DNA of 64,000 bases. Source: Corynebacterium glyciniphilum AJ 3170. Lineage in GTDB: Bacteria > Actinomycetota > Actinomycetes > Mycobacteriales > Mycobacteriaceae. The stretch covers positions 1,550,001 through 1,614,000 of the forward strand of contig NZ_CP006842.1 of NCBI RefSeq assembly GCF_000626675.1. Direction: 5' to 3'. Shown piece by piece: positions 10,886-19,835 of this stretch. Each line of letters begins with the position of its first letter. Position 1 is the first letter of the stretch. The notes under the pieces were generated by a model, which was given only the letters and a program-made list of their open reading frames with translations, was not told where the DNA came from and did not search any database. Made by a program: the position numbers and the translations under genes.

Positions 10886-11878
10886 ATGCCCCGACAGCAA
10901 TCCTCCCGTCCGTCACTCAAGGCCGTTGCTGAACGAGCAGGCGTCGGGTACGGCACTGCGTCCCGTAGCCTGTCTGGATCCGGGCCGGTCGCGCCCGAGA
11001 CGAGGCAACGTGTGTTGGACGCCGCCGAAGCCTTGGGCTACGTACCGAACATGCTCGGCCGTGCACTACGCCGTCAGCGCACTACGTTCATCGGGCTGGT
11101 CTTACCGGATCTGGGCAACGAATACTACACCGAAGCGCTCGACACGATCCATCATGCGCTCGCAGCCGCGGGGTACCAGATGATCACTGTCGCCGACGCG
11201 ACGGCCACGGGGCAGGACGCGCTGGTGTCGTCTCTGGCGCAGCAGCAGGTCGCCGGCATTATCCAAGTCCCCGTGGTGGGGGCTTCAGTCGTGACGGGTC
11301 TGCCAGTGGTGCAGTTCAACCGCTCGGAACTGGGAGCCGGTGTTCCTTGCGTCCTGTGCGATGACGAGGACGGGTTCCGTCGACTCGCGGAGCTTGTGAT
11401 GCATCATGGGTACCGGGATATCGCTGTGCTGCTGGGCGACTCCGCGATGTCGACCACGGTGGCACGTGCTGCAGGCGTGCAGGGCGCAGTCTCCGGCACC
11501 GACGCCCGCGTGCGCTACTGCTACGGCAGCTATACCGCAGACTCGGGTCGGGAGATGATGGAAGAACTCCTCAACGCTTCGGACGGCAGCGAGCGCCCCG
11601 ACGCGGTGATCGTGGCGTCTCCTCGCCTGATGGCGGGCGTTGCCGCGGTGCTGGGGGCGAGGGAGATGAGTTTTCCCGGTGACATCGCCGTCGCTGCGTT
11701 CGATGATCCGGAATGGTATCGACTCCTGGGACCAGGGATCACCACATTCGATGCGCCCCAGCGACAGATGGGGCGCGCAGCGGTGGCTATGGTGCTGGAC
11801 ATGATCGAGTCCGGTGAACCCCCGTCCAACCCCGTGCAGGTTATTCCGGGGTCGGTCCGGGAACGCGGTTCGTTGTAA
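10886..11878 (+). CDS. LacI-family transcriptional regulator
   Basis: A 330-aa regulator. The N-terminal HTH (residues 9-32, SLKAVAERAGVGYGTASRSL) and hinge helix (PNMLGRALRRQ) are followed by a periplasmic-binding-protein-like sensor domain that ends in the usual VRERGSL. It starts 6 bp after the transporter stop and is probably co-transcribed, so autoregulation through the inverted repeat at 9285-9319 is likely. The effector is unknown, possibly the transported carboxylate. Confidence 0.9.
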   Translation: MPRQQSSRPSLKAVAERAGVGYGTASRSLSGSGPVAPETRQRVLDAAEALGYVPNMLGRALRRQRTTFIGLVLPDLGNEYYTEALDTIHHALAAAGYQMITVADATATGQDALVSSLAQQQVAGIIQVPVVGASVVTGLPVVQFNRSELGAGVPCVLCDDEDGFRRLAELVMHHGYRDIAVLLGDSAMSTTVARAAGVQGAVSGTDARVRYCYGSYTADSGREMMEELLNASDGSERPDAVIVASPRLMAGVAAVLGAREMSFPGDIAVAAFDDPEWYRLLGPGITTFDAPQRQMGRAAVAMVLDMIESGEPPSNPVQVIPGSVRERGSL

Positions 11879-11955
11879 CGCGCTGAGTATACCGGCCCGG
11901 GTGTGACGCCTGGAGGAATTGTTGCGGATGTGGCATACCGGCCGGGGTACCACTG

Positions 11956-11961
11956 TACATT
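11956..11961 (+). promoter_or_regulatory. Leaderless -10 box of the mycolyltransferase-like gene
   Basis: TACATT, 6 nt before the ATG at 11968, with no ribosome binding site in between. Confidence 0.55.
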
Positions 11962-11967
11962 TCCACT

Positions 11968-12924
11968 ATGACGACTTCGTTCGGGAGCATCGCCCGCACT
12001 GCCCTGGCCACCGTGGTGGCCGCTACTGGAGCAGCATTTCTCACCGGGGTTCCCGGTGCAGCTGCTGACACTCCTGACACCTGCCGTAACCACACTGCGG
12101 TTTCGGTGACCTGTGAGGTCTGGTCCGATTCAATGCAGAGAGACATTCCTGTTGTGGTGAAGCCCGCGAGTACGCCGGGCAATGACAAAGTCATCCAGTT
12201 CCTCGACGGTATCCATGGCGGTGATGGCTGGAGCAGCCGGGCGATGAACTACGTCGCCGACGATGACGCGACAATCGTCTTTCCTTCCGCCGACTCGAGG
12301 TCTTTCTGGGTCGACTGGGATTCCACCGCGCCGAACGGTAAAGAGCTCAAGTACGAGACGTTCCTCACGCGGGAGTTGCCCGACTACCTCGAATCGGAAT
12401 TCGATGTGCCGAACGGAGGACGAGAACGTACGGGAGTGGTTGGTTTGAGTATGGGGGCGTATTCGGCGGTGAACCTCGCGTCGAAACATCCGGGGATGTA
12501 CCGTTCAGTTCTGGCGTTGAGCGGCTTCTACAACAACCAGATGCTCGCCGGACGACTGGCGGTGGACGGCACCGCGATCACCCACGGTGAGGACAACGTC
12601 GGGGTTCCATGGGACTCTGAACAGTCCCGGATGCAGGACAACCCGTGGATCAACGTCGACAACCTGACCATGCCGGTGCATATGGCGGTCGCCACCGGTA
12701 TCCCGGATGTGCGCAGTGATTACGACCTCGGAACCACCGTGGCTGGAGCGGGGATTGAGATCGGCAGCCTCGGGGCCACTGCAGCGTGGGACCTGTGGAC
12801 CAGACTGCACGGGAAAGACAATGTGACCATCACCTACACCCCGGTCGGCATCCATGCCTATGACACGTGGATGAACGCCGCTTTCAAGGACCAGAAGCTG
12901 TACTGGCGCTTCGCTGATTTCTGA
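11968..12924 (+). CDS. Secreted antigen 85-type mycolyltransferase/esterase
   Basis: A 318-aa alpha/beta hydrolase with a cleavable signal peptide (residues 1-34, ending PGAAAD). The nucleophile elbow is GLSMGAYSA, and the C-terminal GIHAYDTWMNAAF carries the catalytic His context of antigen 85 and corynomycolyltransferases (GxHxxxxW). These enzymes move mycolic acid between trehalose monomycolate and trehalose or arabinogalactan in the outer cell envelope. It could also be a related esterase, as identity with named Cmt proteins cannot be measured here. It lies in the accessory block between rplS and lepB. Confidence 0.85.
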   Translation: MTTSFGSIARTALATVVAATGAAFLTGVPGAAADTPDTCRNHTAVSVTCEVWSDSMQRDIPVVVKPASTPGNDKVIQFLDGIHGGDGWSSRAMNYVADDDATIVFPSADSRSFWVDWDSTAPNGKELKYETFLTRELPDYLESEFDVPNGGRERTGVVGLSMGAYSAVNLASKHPGMYRSVLALSGFYNNQMLAGRLAVDGTAITHGEDNVGVPWDSEQSRMQDNPWINVDNLTMPVHMAVATGIPDVRSDYDLGTTVAGAGIEIGSLGATAAWDLWTRLHGKDNVTITYTPVGIHAYDTWMNAAFKDQKLYWRFADF

Positions 12925-12991
12925 GCCGGCAATCGGTGGAAACGGGGGAGACAGGCCTCCGCTGGGAAGCGGAACTGAACTCCTCGACTGG

Positions 12992-12997
12992 TAACGT
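12992..12997 (+). promoter_or_regulatory. Leaderless -10 box of lepB
   Basis: TAACGT, 8 nt before the GTG start at 13006, which has no ribosome binding site. Confidence 0.55.
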
Positions 12998-13005
12998 CTG
13001 TTGCC

Positions 13006-13917
13006 GTGACTGATCCGAACGACCCCGAAGACACGGGCACCACGGCCGACGGCTCTACTGCGGCAGATGGAAGCCACAACGATGTGCCGGACACAACTGA
13101 CGTGGATGACACGTGGGGGTCCCGGCAGAGTGCGCCGAGCACCCTCGAGCAGGCCCCGATGACCGAACGGCAGAAAGTGGCTGCCCGGCGGGAGGAGTCC
13201 GCCCGCACGAAGAAGCGGACTTATCCCTGGTGGGTCGAGTTCCCCATCATTCTGGTAATCGCACTGGTGCTGCTGGCTCTGTTCAACTCCTTCGTGGGAC
13301 GTCCCTACCTGATTCCTTCGGAATCGATGGAACCCACGTTGCACGGGTGTGAAGACTGCGTCGGCGACAGGATCTTCGTCAACAAGCTGTCCTACAGCTT
13401 CGGCGGCGAGCCGTCGCCGGGGGATGTCGTCGTCTTCAACGGTCCGGAGTCCTGGAACGACCAGTATGTCTCGCAGCGTTCCGACAACAGTGTCGTCAGT
13501 GGCATTCAGACGGCGTTGTCCTATATCGGTATTCTCGCTCCCGATGAGAATGCACTGGTCAAGCGTGTCATCGCCACCGGAGGCCAGACCGTACAGTGTC
13601 AGGCGGGTGATCCTGGAGTGATGGTCGACGGAAAGAAGGTCGATGACTCCTATACGCGTTCACCACTGACGTACCAGGTCGATCCGATGACTGGGTCGGA
13701 TGCCTGCCAGGGTTCCTATTTCGGTCCGGTGACAGTGCCGGAGGGGAACTTGTGGGTGATGGGTGACAACCGGACGAACTCGGGCGATTCGCGGTTCCAC
13801 ATCGGTGATGAACGTCAGGGGACGGTACCGGTTGACGATGTCGTCGGCAAGGTCACGGCCAGGATCTGGCCGTTGGACCGTATCGGTGGTGTCGGTTCTC
13901 CGGATATCCAGCAGTAG
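13006..13917 (+). CDS. lepB: Signal peptidase I
   Basis: Type I signal peptidase, 303 aa. A long acidic N-terminal cytoplasmic segment (residues 1-80) is followed by one membrane helix (FPIILVIALVLLALFNSFV). The catalytic Ser box is IPSESMEPTLHG, the Lys box VKRVIATGGQTV, and the C-terminal signature GDNRTNSGDSR. It cleaves Sec and Tat signal peptides outside the membrane. The GTG at 13006 is supported by a TAACGT box 8 nt upstream. It begins the usual actinobacterial lepB-rnhB-DUF2469-yraN group. Confidence 0.96.
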   Translation: MTDPNDPEDTGTTADGSTAADGSHNDVPDTTDVDDTWGSRQSAPSTLEQAPMTERQKVAARREESARTKKRTYPWWVEFPIILVIALVLLALFNSFVGRPYLIPSESMEPTLHGCEDCVGDRIFVNKLSYSFGGEPSPGDVVVFNGPESWNDQYVSQRSDNSVVSGIQTALSYIGILAPDENALVKRVIATGGQTVQCQAGDPGVMVDGKKVDDSYTRSPLTYQVDPMTGSDACQGSYFGPVTVPEGNLWVMGDNRTNSGDSRFHIGDERQGTVPVDDVVGKVTARIWPLDRIGGVGSPDIQQ

Positions 13918-13919
13918 AG

Positions 13920-14600
13920 GTGGTACCGGTGCGCACCATGCCGGACGGCAGGACGCTGGAGTGGGCTGTGTACAAGGCCGGTCTGGGGCCTGTCGCCGGT
14001 GTAGACGAGGCAGGACGCGGTGCCTGCTGTGGTCCCGTCACCATCGCGGCCTGCGTCCTTCCGCCTGGGCCGATTCCAGAGCTCGTCGGACTGACTGACT
14101 CCAAGAAGCTGACCCCGAAGAAGCGCGACCATTTCTTCGATGTGGTCAGGACGGTCGCCGATGACTGGGCCGTGGTGCATGTCCCGGCGTCCTACGTGGA
14201 TACCTGGGGAATCCAACACGCGAACCTGGGAGGAATGCGACGTGCCGTGGCTCGGCTCGATGTGCGCCCCGGCTACATCCTCACCGACGCGATGAAGGTC
14301 AATGGTTTTCCACGCCCGCACCTTCCCGTGGTCAAGGGTGACCTGATTGCCCGATGCATCTCTGCGGCGAGTGTTTTGGCGAAAGTCTCCCGCGACCGGC
14401 TGATGACGCAGTTGGACCGTGACTATCCAGGTTACGGACTGGCCGGGCACAAGGGCTACGGTACTGCGTCACACATGGCCTCGGTGAGTCTGCTCGGTGG
14501 GACCCCAGAGCACCGTTACACTTACTCCAATGTGGCCGCCGCCCACCAACGGTGGCAGGCCGGACCGCCGATCGAAAAGGGAGATGACCAGCAACCGTGA
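13920..14600 (+). CDS. rnhB: Ribonuclease HII
   Basis: RNase HII, which removes ribonucleotides from DNA. The DEG-type metal site appears as VDEAGRGACCGPV; further motifs are LTDSKKLTPKKRD, DAMKVN and the C-terminal HKGYGTASHM. I start it at GTG 13920, 2 bp after the lepB stop; GTG 13929 or ATG 13938 are possible. The stop overlaps the GTG of the DUF2469 gene. Confidence 0.95.
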   Translation: MVPVRTMPDGRTLEWAVYKAGLGPVAGVDEAGRGACCGPVTIAACVLPPGPIPELVGLTDSKKLTPKKRDHFFDVVRTVADDWAVVHVPASYVDTWGIQHANLGGMRRAVARLDVRPGYILTDAMKVNGFPRPHLPVVKGDLIARCISAASVLAKVSRDRLMTQLDRDYPGYGLAGHKGYGTASHMASVSLLGGTPEHRYTYSNVAAAHQRWQAGPPIEKGDDQQP

Positions 14601-14902
14601 GCGCCGAGGAGCTTGAGGACTACGAGGCCAACGTGGAGCTGTCCATGTACCGCGAGTACCGGGACGTGGTCAGCCAGTTCAGTTACGTTGTGGAGACCGA
14701 GCGTCGGTTCTACCTCGCCAATGCCGTGGAGCTGTTGCCCCGTAACGCCAACGGAGAGGTCTACTACGAGGTACGGATGTCGGACGCCTGGGTGTGGGAC
14801 ATGTATCGCCCGGCCCGTTTCGTCCGTTATGTCCGGGTGATCACCTACAAGGACGTCAATATCGAGGAACTCGATAAACCTGATCTGCGTATGCCCGACT
14901 GA
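14597..14902 (+). CDS. DUF2469 protein
   Basis: A 101-aa acidic protein conserved in actinobacteria right after rnhB (Rv2901c type), recognisable by MSAEELEDYEANVELSMYRE and VWDMYRPARFVRYVRVITYKD. The function is unknown. Its GTG start overlaps the rnhB stop by 4 bp, so translation is coupled. Confidence 0.93.
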   Translation: MSAEELEDYEANVELSMYREYRDVVSQFSYVVETERRFYLANAVELLPRNANGEVYYEVRMSDAWVWDMYRPARFVRYVRVITYKDVNIEELDKPDLRMPD

Positions 14903-15030
14903 TTCCTGAACGGGACGGCCTCCGGGTCGAGGAACGTCTGTCCACAGGTTCCCGGTTCTCCACAGTGTCTTGCGGAAACGACGGCGATCGGCCACGGAGC
15001 AGCCTCGGCGATGTGCCAGAGTGCTGAGCT

Positions 15031-15477
15031 ATGTCACCAGGCACGAACACTCCCAGACACAGTCGCCGCGGACCCCAGGACCCGCCTGCGCGACCGTTGT
15101 CCCGCCGGACGCGTCCACGCAGAAACCTCAGGGAGGTCGGGACGGCTGGCGAAGATGAGGCAGTCGCCTACTTTGTTGACCGCGGATACCGGCTGCTCGA
15201 CCGCAACTTCTTCACCACTCGTGGCGAGGTGGACATCGTCCTCGCCGGTGGCGACGGGGACGACCGAACCATCGTTTTCGTCGAGGTCAAGTGGCGGCTC
15301 GACGGGCGCTACGGCACCGGTGCGGAGGCGGTGACCCCGGCGAAGCTTGCCGCGATGCGGCATGCCGGGGCAGAGTGGCTCCGCCGCAATCCGCGCCACC
15401 GGGCGCCGGTGGTGCGCTTCGATGTCCTGGATATCACCGCAGGTGAAATTACCCATTACCAGGGGGTGGGGTGGTGA
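15031..15477 (+). CDS. YraN/UPF0102 family endonuclease-like protein
   Basis: A 148-aa protein with the Holliday-junction-resolvase-like fold of UPF0102. The motifs GEDEAVAYFVDRGYRLLDRN, TRGEVDIVL and FVEVKWR (an E-x-K active-site pattern) are present from about residue 35 on. The first 35 residues are basic and not conserved, so the start at 15031 is uncertain and a later codon is possible. It overlaps the comM GTG (15474). This gene normally precedes comM and dprA. Confidence 0.9.
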   Translation: MSPGTNTPRHSRRGPQDPPARPLSRRTRPRRNLREVGTAGEDEAVAYFVDRGYRLLDRNFFTTRGEVDIVLAGGDGDDRTIVFVEVKWRLDGRYGTGAEAVTPAKLAAMRHAGAEWLRRNPRHRAPVVRFDVLDITAGEITHYQGVGW

Positions 15478-16196
15478 CTACGTTCAGTGAACACTCTCCG
15501 GTGCGGGTGGGGCAGGCCCGCGGAATGGCCTTGAGCGGTGTCAGCGGCACGCCGGTGATGGTGGAGTGCGACATCAGCAGGGGCCTGCCCGGCATGAGCA
15601 TCGTGGGACTCGGCGACACGGCGGTGGTCCAGGCACGTGACCGGGTACGTTCGGCAATGATCAACAGTGGTCTGGAATGGCCGAAGAGCAGAGTGGTCAT
15701 GAGTCTGTCCCCGGCGTCTGTGCCTAAAAGGGGGTCGGGATTCGATCTACCGATGGTGTTGGCGATACTCGTGGCACAGAGAGTGGTTCCCGCCGAAGAA
15801 TCCGGGTCGACGATCGTGATCGGAGAGCTCGGCCTTGACGGTACGGTGCGGCCCGTAGACGGTGTGCTGCCGATGCTCCTGGCGGCGGATCGCGCCGGAT
15901 TCTGTCGTGCGGCGGTGCCACGGGCAAACCGGGTTGAAGCATCTCGCGCCGCCCGAGTGACCGGGCTGGAGGTGGCCGGCCTTGCCCATCTGCGTGATCT
16001 GGCCCCGTGGATCCGCGGCGAGCTGGTGGAGGGGATCGAGACGTGCGAACCAGACCAGCGAGGAGGTCCGTTGTCGGCTGTCCCCGGACCGGACCTGTCG
16101 GAAGTGTGCGGACAGGAGGAGGCTCGTCGCGGTCTGGAGATCGCAGCTGCAGGAGGACATCACCTGTGGTTGTCGGGGCCGCCGGGGTCCGGAAAG
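15474..16196 (+). pseudogene. comM: comM, 5' part (interrupted by the integrative element)
   Basis: N-terminal 241 residues of a ComM/YifB Mg-chelatase-like AAA+ protein, a branch-migration helicase for natural transformation in other bacteria. The Lon-protease-like N-domain (CDISRGLPGMSIVGLGDTAV, SLSPASVPKRGSGFDLPM) is intact. The sequence breaks in Walker A, after GPPGSGK: the element begins inside or right after the lysine codon (16194-16196). Translation continues without a stop into the serine integrase. The rest of the gene is at 25793-26659, in the same frame once the element is removed. Starts at GTG 15471 or 15474 overlap yraN. Confidence 0.93.
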
Positions 16197-16217
16197 CCCG
16201 ACCCGGTTTCAGGGTAC
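16194..16217 (+). other. attL: left attachment site of the element
   Basis: The crossover dinucleotide AA (16194-16195) joins comM to a 22-nt element arm (16196-16217) ending GGGTAC. The arm is partly the reverse complement of the arm at the other end (14 of 22 positions, including GTACC and AAACCGG). The assignment comes from the requirement that comM be restored in frame. Confidence 0.8.
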
Positions 16218-16220
16218 GTT

Positions 16221-17741
16221 ATGACCATGACACCTACACAGGAACAACCGCAGCAGGTCAGGGCAGCGATCTACTGCCGTATCAGTCGCGACAAGGGCGG
16301 TGAAGGACTCGGCGTCGAGCGGCAAGAGCAGGCGTGTCGGGCGCTAGCGGAGCGTGAGGGGTGGACGGTCACGAAGGTCTACGCCGACAACTCGATCAGC
16401 GCATACAGCGGAGCGAAGCGACCGGGATACCGGTCACTGCTCGACGCCGTGGCCCGTGGCGAGTTCGACCGGGTGGTGGCATGGGCACCCGATCGCTTGC
16501 ACCGCCGCCCGATCGAGCTGAACGAGTACATCGACGCCACCGAGCAGGTAGGGGTGTCGACGCACACGGTCAACGCGGGGCATTGGGACTTGTCGACAGC
16601 CGGGGGCAGGATGTCGGCTCGTGTTCTCGGCGACCTCGCCGCGTACGAGTCCGAACTACGTGCGGAGCGTGTCCTCGCCGCGCAGCTACAGGCCCGGCGG
16701 TCGGGTAAGCCGCGCACCGACGGTCGGCGCTCGTTCGGGTACCACTTCGTCGACGGCGAGTACATCGTCGACGAGCGCGAAGCTGAAGCGCTGCGCGAAG
16801 CGGCCCGGCAGATTCTCGCCGGGGTGTCGCTGCGGCAGGTCGCCCTACGTATGGCGGACGAGGGGATCACGTCGACCCGAGGTAACCCGATGAATCCCGA
16901 GTCACTGCGAGACACGATCAAGACACCCCGCGTCGCCGGGCTGGTCAGCTGGAATCCGAGGGACCGCAAGGGCAAGCGGCTGCGCCACAACCGGCAGATT
17001 CTCGACGGCGTCACCGGGCAATGGCAGCCGATTCTCGACGTCGACACGTGGCGGGCCGTCTGCGACGTCCTCGACAACCCGGCGAAGGAAATGAACCGCC
17101 GGGGCAACAAGAACAAGCACCTTGGCAGCGGCATTTACCGGTGCGAGTGCGGGGACAGCCTGCAGATCAAGTACAAGACGAGGGCCGACGGCACACAGTG
17201 TCGGCGCTACACTTGCCGTCGCCGCGAGCCGCTGCACGCCCCGGCGAGTGGGTTCCACTCGTCGATACACGGCGACAACGTCGACGAGACCGTTGTCGAG
17301 GTCGTGCTGCAGCGGTTGGAACAGACCGATATACGCGCTCACCTCGCGTTGACCTCGGGCCGGGTGGACGAGGTTAGTCGGCTGACAGACAAGCGGGCGC
17401 AGGTGCGGCAACGTCTCGACGACCTCGACGATCAGGTCGCTCTCGGGGCGATCACCCCGGCGGCGTATGCGCGTGTCGCCCCGAAAGTCGAGCAGCAGGT
17501 CGCCGAGCTTGACGCACAGCTCGCGGAGCTTGCCGGGCACGATAACGCCCTCGCCCCGCTCGCCGAGACCGACGATGTACGGCAGTGGTGGGCCGGTGCC
17601 GACCTCGACCTGCGCCGGGCCGTGCTGCGGTCGCTCGTCGACATCACGATCATGCACGGCACGCCGGGGCGTAAGACGTTCGACCCCGATCGGGTCGTGT
17701 TCCGCTGGAAAACCGGCGACGACCCCGCCGGGGCTGAATGA
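16221..17741 (+). CDS. Large serine recombinase (integrase)
   Basis: About 506 aa from ATG 16221 (or 504 from 16227). The resolvase domain (residues 13-150) has the catalytic serine in IYCRISRD (Ser22) and the downstream arginines in APDRLHRRP. A recombinase domain (about 165-290), a zinc ribbon (YRCECGDS, then CRRYTC) and a coiled-coil region (about 380-450) follow, the order seen in phiC31 and Bxb1-type integrases. It begins 25 nt inside attL, so there is almost no room for its own promoter in the integrated state. The frame is open upstream into comM, so a ComM-integrase fusion or read-through expression is possible. Confidence 0.95.
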   Translation: MTMTPTQEQPQQVRAAIYCRISRDKGGEGLGVERQEQACRALAEREGWTVTKVYADNSISAYSGAKRPGYRSLLDAVARGEFDRVVAWAPDRLHRRPIELNEYIDATEQVGVSTHTVNAGHWDLSTAGGRMSARVLGDLAAYESELRAERVLAAQLQARRSGKPRTDGRRSFGYHFVDGEYIVDEREAEALREAARQILAGVSLRQVALRMADEGITSTRGNPMNPESLRDTIKTPRVAGLVSWNPRDRKGKRLRHNRQILDGVTGQWQPILDVDTWRAVCDVLDNPAKEMNRRGNKNKHLGSGIYRCECGDSLQIKYKTRADGTQCRRYTCRRREPLHAPASGFHSSIHGDNVDETVVEVVLQRLEQTDIRAHLALTSGRVDEVSRLTDKRAQVRQRLDDLDDQVALGAITPAAYARVAPKVEQQVAELDAQLAELAGHDNALAPLAETDDVRQWWAGADLDLRRAVLRSLVDITIMHGTPGRKTFDPDRVVFRWKTGDDPAGAE

Positions 17742-17768
17742 CACGAAGAATCCTCGACCACTACATGT

Positions 17769-17861
17769 TGTGGTGTTGCCTGCTATCAGCACTCCACGTT
17801 GTCGCAGGTGGCGGTGTATTGGTAACACTTCGAGTAACAGAATATGTGGTGTTGACCTGCT
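17769..17861 (+). repeat. Direct repeat pair in the gap after the integrase
   Basis: TTGTGGTGTTGCCTGCT (about 17768-17784) and TGTGGTGTTGACCTGCT (17845-17861) lie about 76 bp apart in the 352-bp gap between the integrase and the next gene. An AGAACGGT match to the core of the element's iteron lies at 17992-17999. I see no gene in this gap; it may be a regulatory region. Confidence 0.4.
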
Positions 17862-18093
17862 GTGACCCTAGCGAACAGTAGTAGACACAGCATCTAGGGG
17901 GCGGTATGGTCGTCGTCATGTAGCCCCTCGGGTGGCCGCGTGAACGCCTATCGGGGCGGCGCGAGCCCGAGGACGACGGCCCTGCCCCACCAGAACGGTG
18001 CGATCTCCCGTGTAGAGAAGCTGATTCAGCGGACCACCTGACGCCTGTAGACCCCGGCGCGGGTGTTCGCTCGCACTCCACGGAGCAACCCCA

Positions 18094-18360
18094 GTGTCTA
18101 CACGCACACCCACGAAACCGAACTACCCGGCCCCGAGCGCTGGGCGTACTAAGTCCGCTGCCCGTGCCCTCGGGATCGTTCGCCGAGACCACGGAGACGA
18201 TCCGGCTGCCGTCCTCGCCGCAGAACAGGACGTCGCTGTAGAGCGCGTGCTGTTCCACGCTCACCGCGCACTGTCCAGTTACCCGAACCTCGCCGGGCTG
18301 CGGCCCGAGCAGGTCGAGCGCGTGGTCGCCCTGTTGACCGGTCAGGCGGTGCAGTCATGA
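18094..18360 (+). CDS. Small protein of the element (88 aa)
   Basis: Not recognised. It is an 88-aa, basic-to-neutral helical protein (AARALGIVRRDHGDDPAAVL, then LAGLRPEQVERVVALLTGQ). Its TGA overlaps the ATG of the ATPase gene (ATGA), so the two are translated together. A small gene just before a replication ATPase could encode a regulator or a recombination directionality factor, but no motif proves either. The GTG start at 18094 is tentative. Confidence 0.6.
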   Translation: MSTRTPTKPNYPAPSAGRTKSAARALGIVRRDHGDDPAAVLAAEQDVAVERVLFHAHRALSSYPNLAGLRPEQVERVVALLTGQAVQS

Positions 18361-19835
18361 CCGCCCCGACGACCGCCGCAGACCACAACCCCGACCCTGC
18401 CGTCGTCGAGTATGCCCGCCGGGTGCTCGTCGACCGCGCCGGGAACACCGTTGCTGAAGCGGTCGACGGCCTGCCGGACACTTACCAGTTCATCCGCGAT
18501 ACCCGTATCAGGACGCAACGGGCGACGGTGACGATCGGCAGGTACGATACCGTCGACGCCGTGCACGCTGTCGCGCTGTTCGCCGGGACCGATGACGCCG
18601 CTGTGGTCGCCGCCACGCTCGACGCCGAACGCCAACAGGCGGAGCGGAAAAGCAAGGCCGCGCAGGACGACGATGACGCCAAGGAGCTACGACGACGGAA
18701 GGCTCGCAAGAACGCCGACCGTGTCGAAGCTGCGGAGCTGTACGGCGACGTCGCCGAGGTCGAGGTGCAGATCGGTGACGCCGCGACGACCCCAACCGAG
18801 GTCACCGACAGCTTTCTCGTCGAGTCGCTGTGGTCGTACACCCGGCCACAGGTGCTGTTGTACGCGAAGGCGAAGATCGGTAAGTCCACGCTCGCGCACA
18901 ACGTGATCGCCGCGCTGCTGTCCGGCAACCGGTTGTTCGGTCGCTATCGGGTCGAGACCCCGGCGGGGCGTATCGGGCTGATCGACACCGAGATGACACC
19001 GGAACACCTGCGCAACGAGTTCGGCACCGAGTGGCCCGAGATTGTGGCGAACAACGAACGTCTCGCGACATGGTCGCTCGGGCGTAAAGGTGCGGCCCGG
19101 CAGTTCGACGTGACCGACCCCGAGGTACGGCAGAAGTGGGTCGACCGACTACGCACCGCCAACGTCGAGGTACTGATCGTGGACTGTCTCGGGCCGCTGC
19201 TGCGCACGGCGGGCGTCAGCGAGAACGAGGACGCCGCGCGGTTCATGGAGCACATACGCGAGGTGTGCGACCGCGCCGGGGTGAAGGCACACCTGATCGT
19301 CGATCATGCGTCAAGCAAGCAGGGCAACGAGGGCAACGGCCCGCGAGGTGATTCGAAGAAGCAGGACACCGCCGACGCGCTGTGGAAGTTCAGCAAGAAT
19401 CGGGACACCGGTCTGTTTCACCTGCACGTCGAGGGTCGCGACGGCGAGCACACCGTCGACCTAGAGCGCGACGTCGACAGCTACCGGTTCCGCAAGGTGT
19501 TCTATCTCGACGATCCGGACTATGCCCGCGAGAAGGACGCGCACGAGCTGTTCCCGGTTGTGCGGGCGGCGATCAGCGACAGCCCGGCGGTGCTGTCACA
19601 GACCGAGCTACGCGACGCTGTCGGCGAGCGGCTGAAGAGACGGGCCGACCCGCCGGGGCGTGACCGCGTACGGCAGGCGATTATCTCGCTGACGGTGCAG
19701 GGCTGTCTGTCGGAGTCGCGGGGCGAGCGCGGGGCAAAGCTGTACGCCCTGACGGGCACCGAGCCGGTCAAGCCGTCGAAGCCCGTTCAGCGCTACGATG
19801 ACGGCTCGTTCGGCGGGGCACCGGTGCCCGAATGA
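18357..19835 (+). CDS. RepA-like AAA ATPase with C-terminal winged helix
   Basis: A 492-aa ATPase. Walker A is AKAKIGKST (residues 170-178), Walker B VEVLIVDCLGPL (Asp276), and there is a sensor-like HLIVDHASSK (about 315-322), as in hexameric RepA/AAA_25 helicases of plasmids and phage satellites. The N-terminal 150 residues are mostly charged helix; residues about 405-470 look like a winged helix (SQTELRDAVGERL, then VRQAIISLTVQGCL). The first of seven CTAGAACGGTC repeats overlaps its stop codon, so it is the probable initiator or helicase of the adjacent origin. Family-level assignment is good; the role in replication is inferred. Confidence 0.8.
   Translation: MTAPTTAADHNPDPAVVEYARRVLVDRAGNTVAEAVDGLPDTYQFIRDTRIRTQRATVTIGRYDTVDAVHAVALFAGTDDAAVVAATLDAERQQAERKSKAAQDDDDAKELRRRKARKNADRVEAAELYGDVAEVEVQIGDAATTPTEVTDSFLVESLWSYTRPQVLLYAKAKIGKSTLAHNVIAALLSGNRLFGRYRVETPAGRIGLIDTEMTPEHLRNEFGTEWPEIVANNERLATWSLGRKGAARQFDVTDPEVRQKWVDRLRTANVEVLIVDCLGPLLRTAGVSENEDAARFMEHIREVCDRAGVKAHLIVDHASSKQGNEGNGPRGDSKKQDTADALWKFSKNRDTGLFHLHVEGRDGEHTVDLERDVDSYRFRKVFYLDDPDYAREKDAHELFPVVRAAISDSPAVLSQTELRDAVGERLKRRADPPGRDRVRQAIISLTVQGCLSESRGERGAKLYALTGTEPVKPSKPVQRYDDGSFGGAPVPE

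Noticed and set aside
15471..17741. A 756-aa ComM-recombinase as an evolved fusion protein
   Set aside because: The two halves join exactly at the attachment core and the rest of comM is intact 9.6 kb downstream. The open frame comes from the insertion.
17761..18264. Minus-strand frame of 167 aa after the integrase
   Set aside because: Overlaps the ATPase-coupled 88-aa gene and has shadow-type composition, with no promoter.
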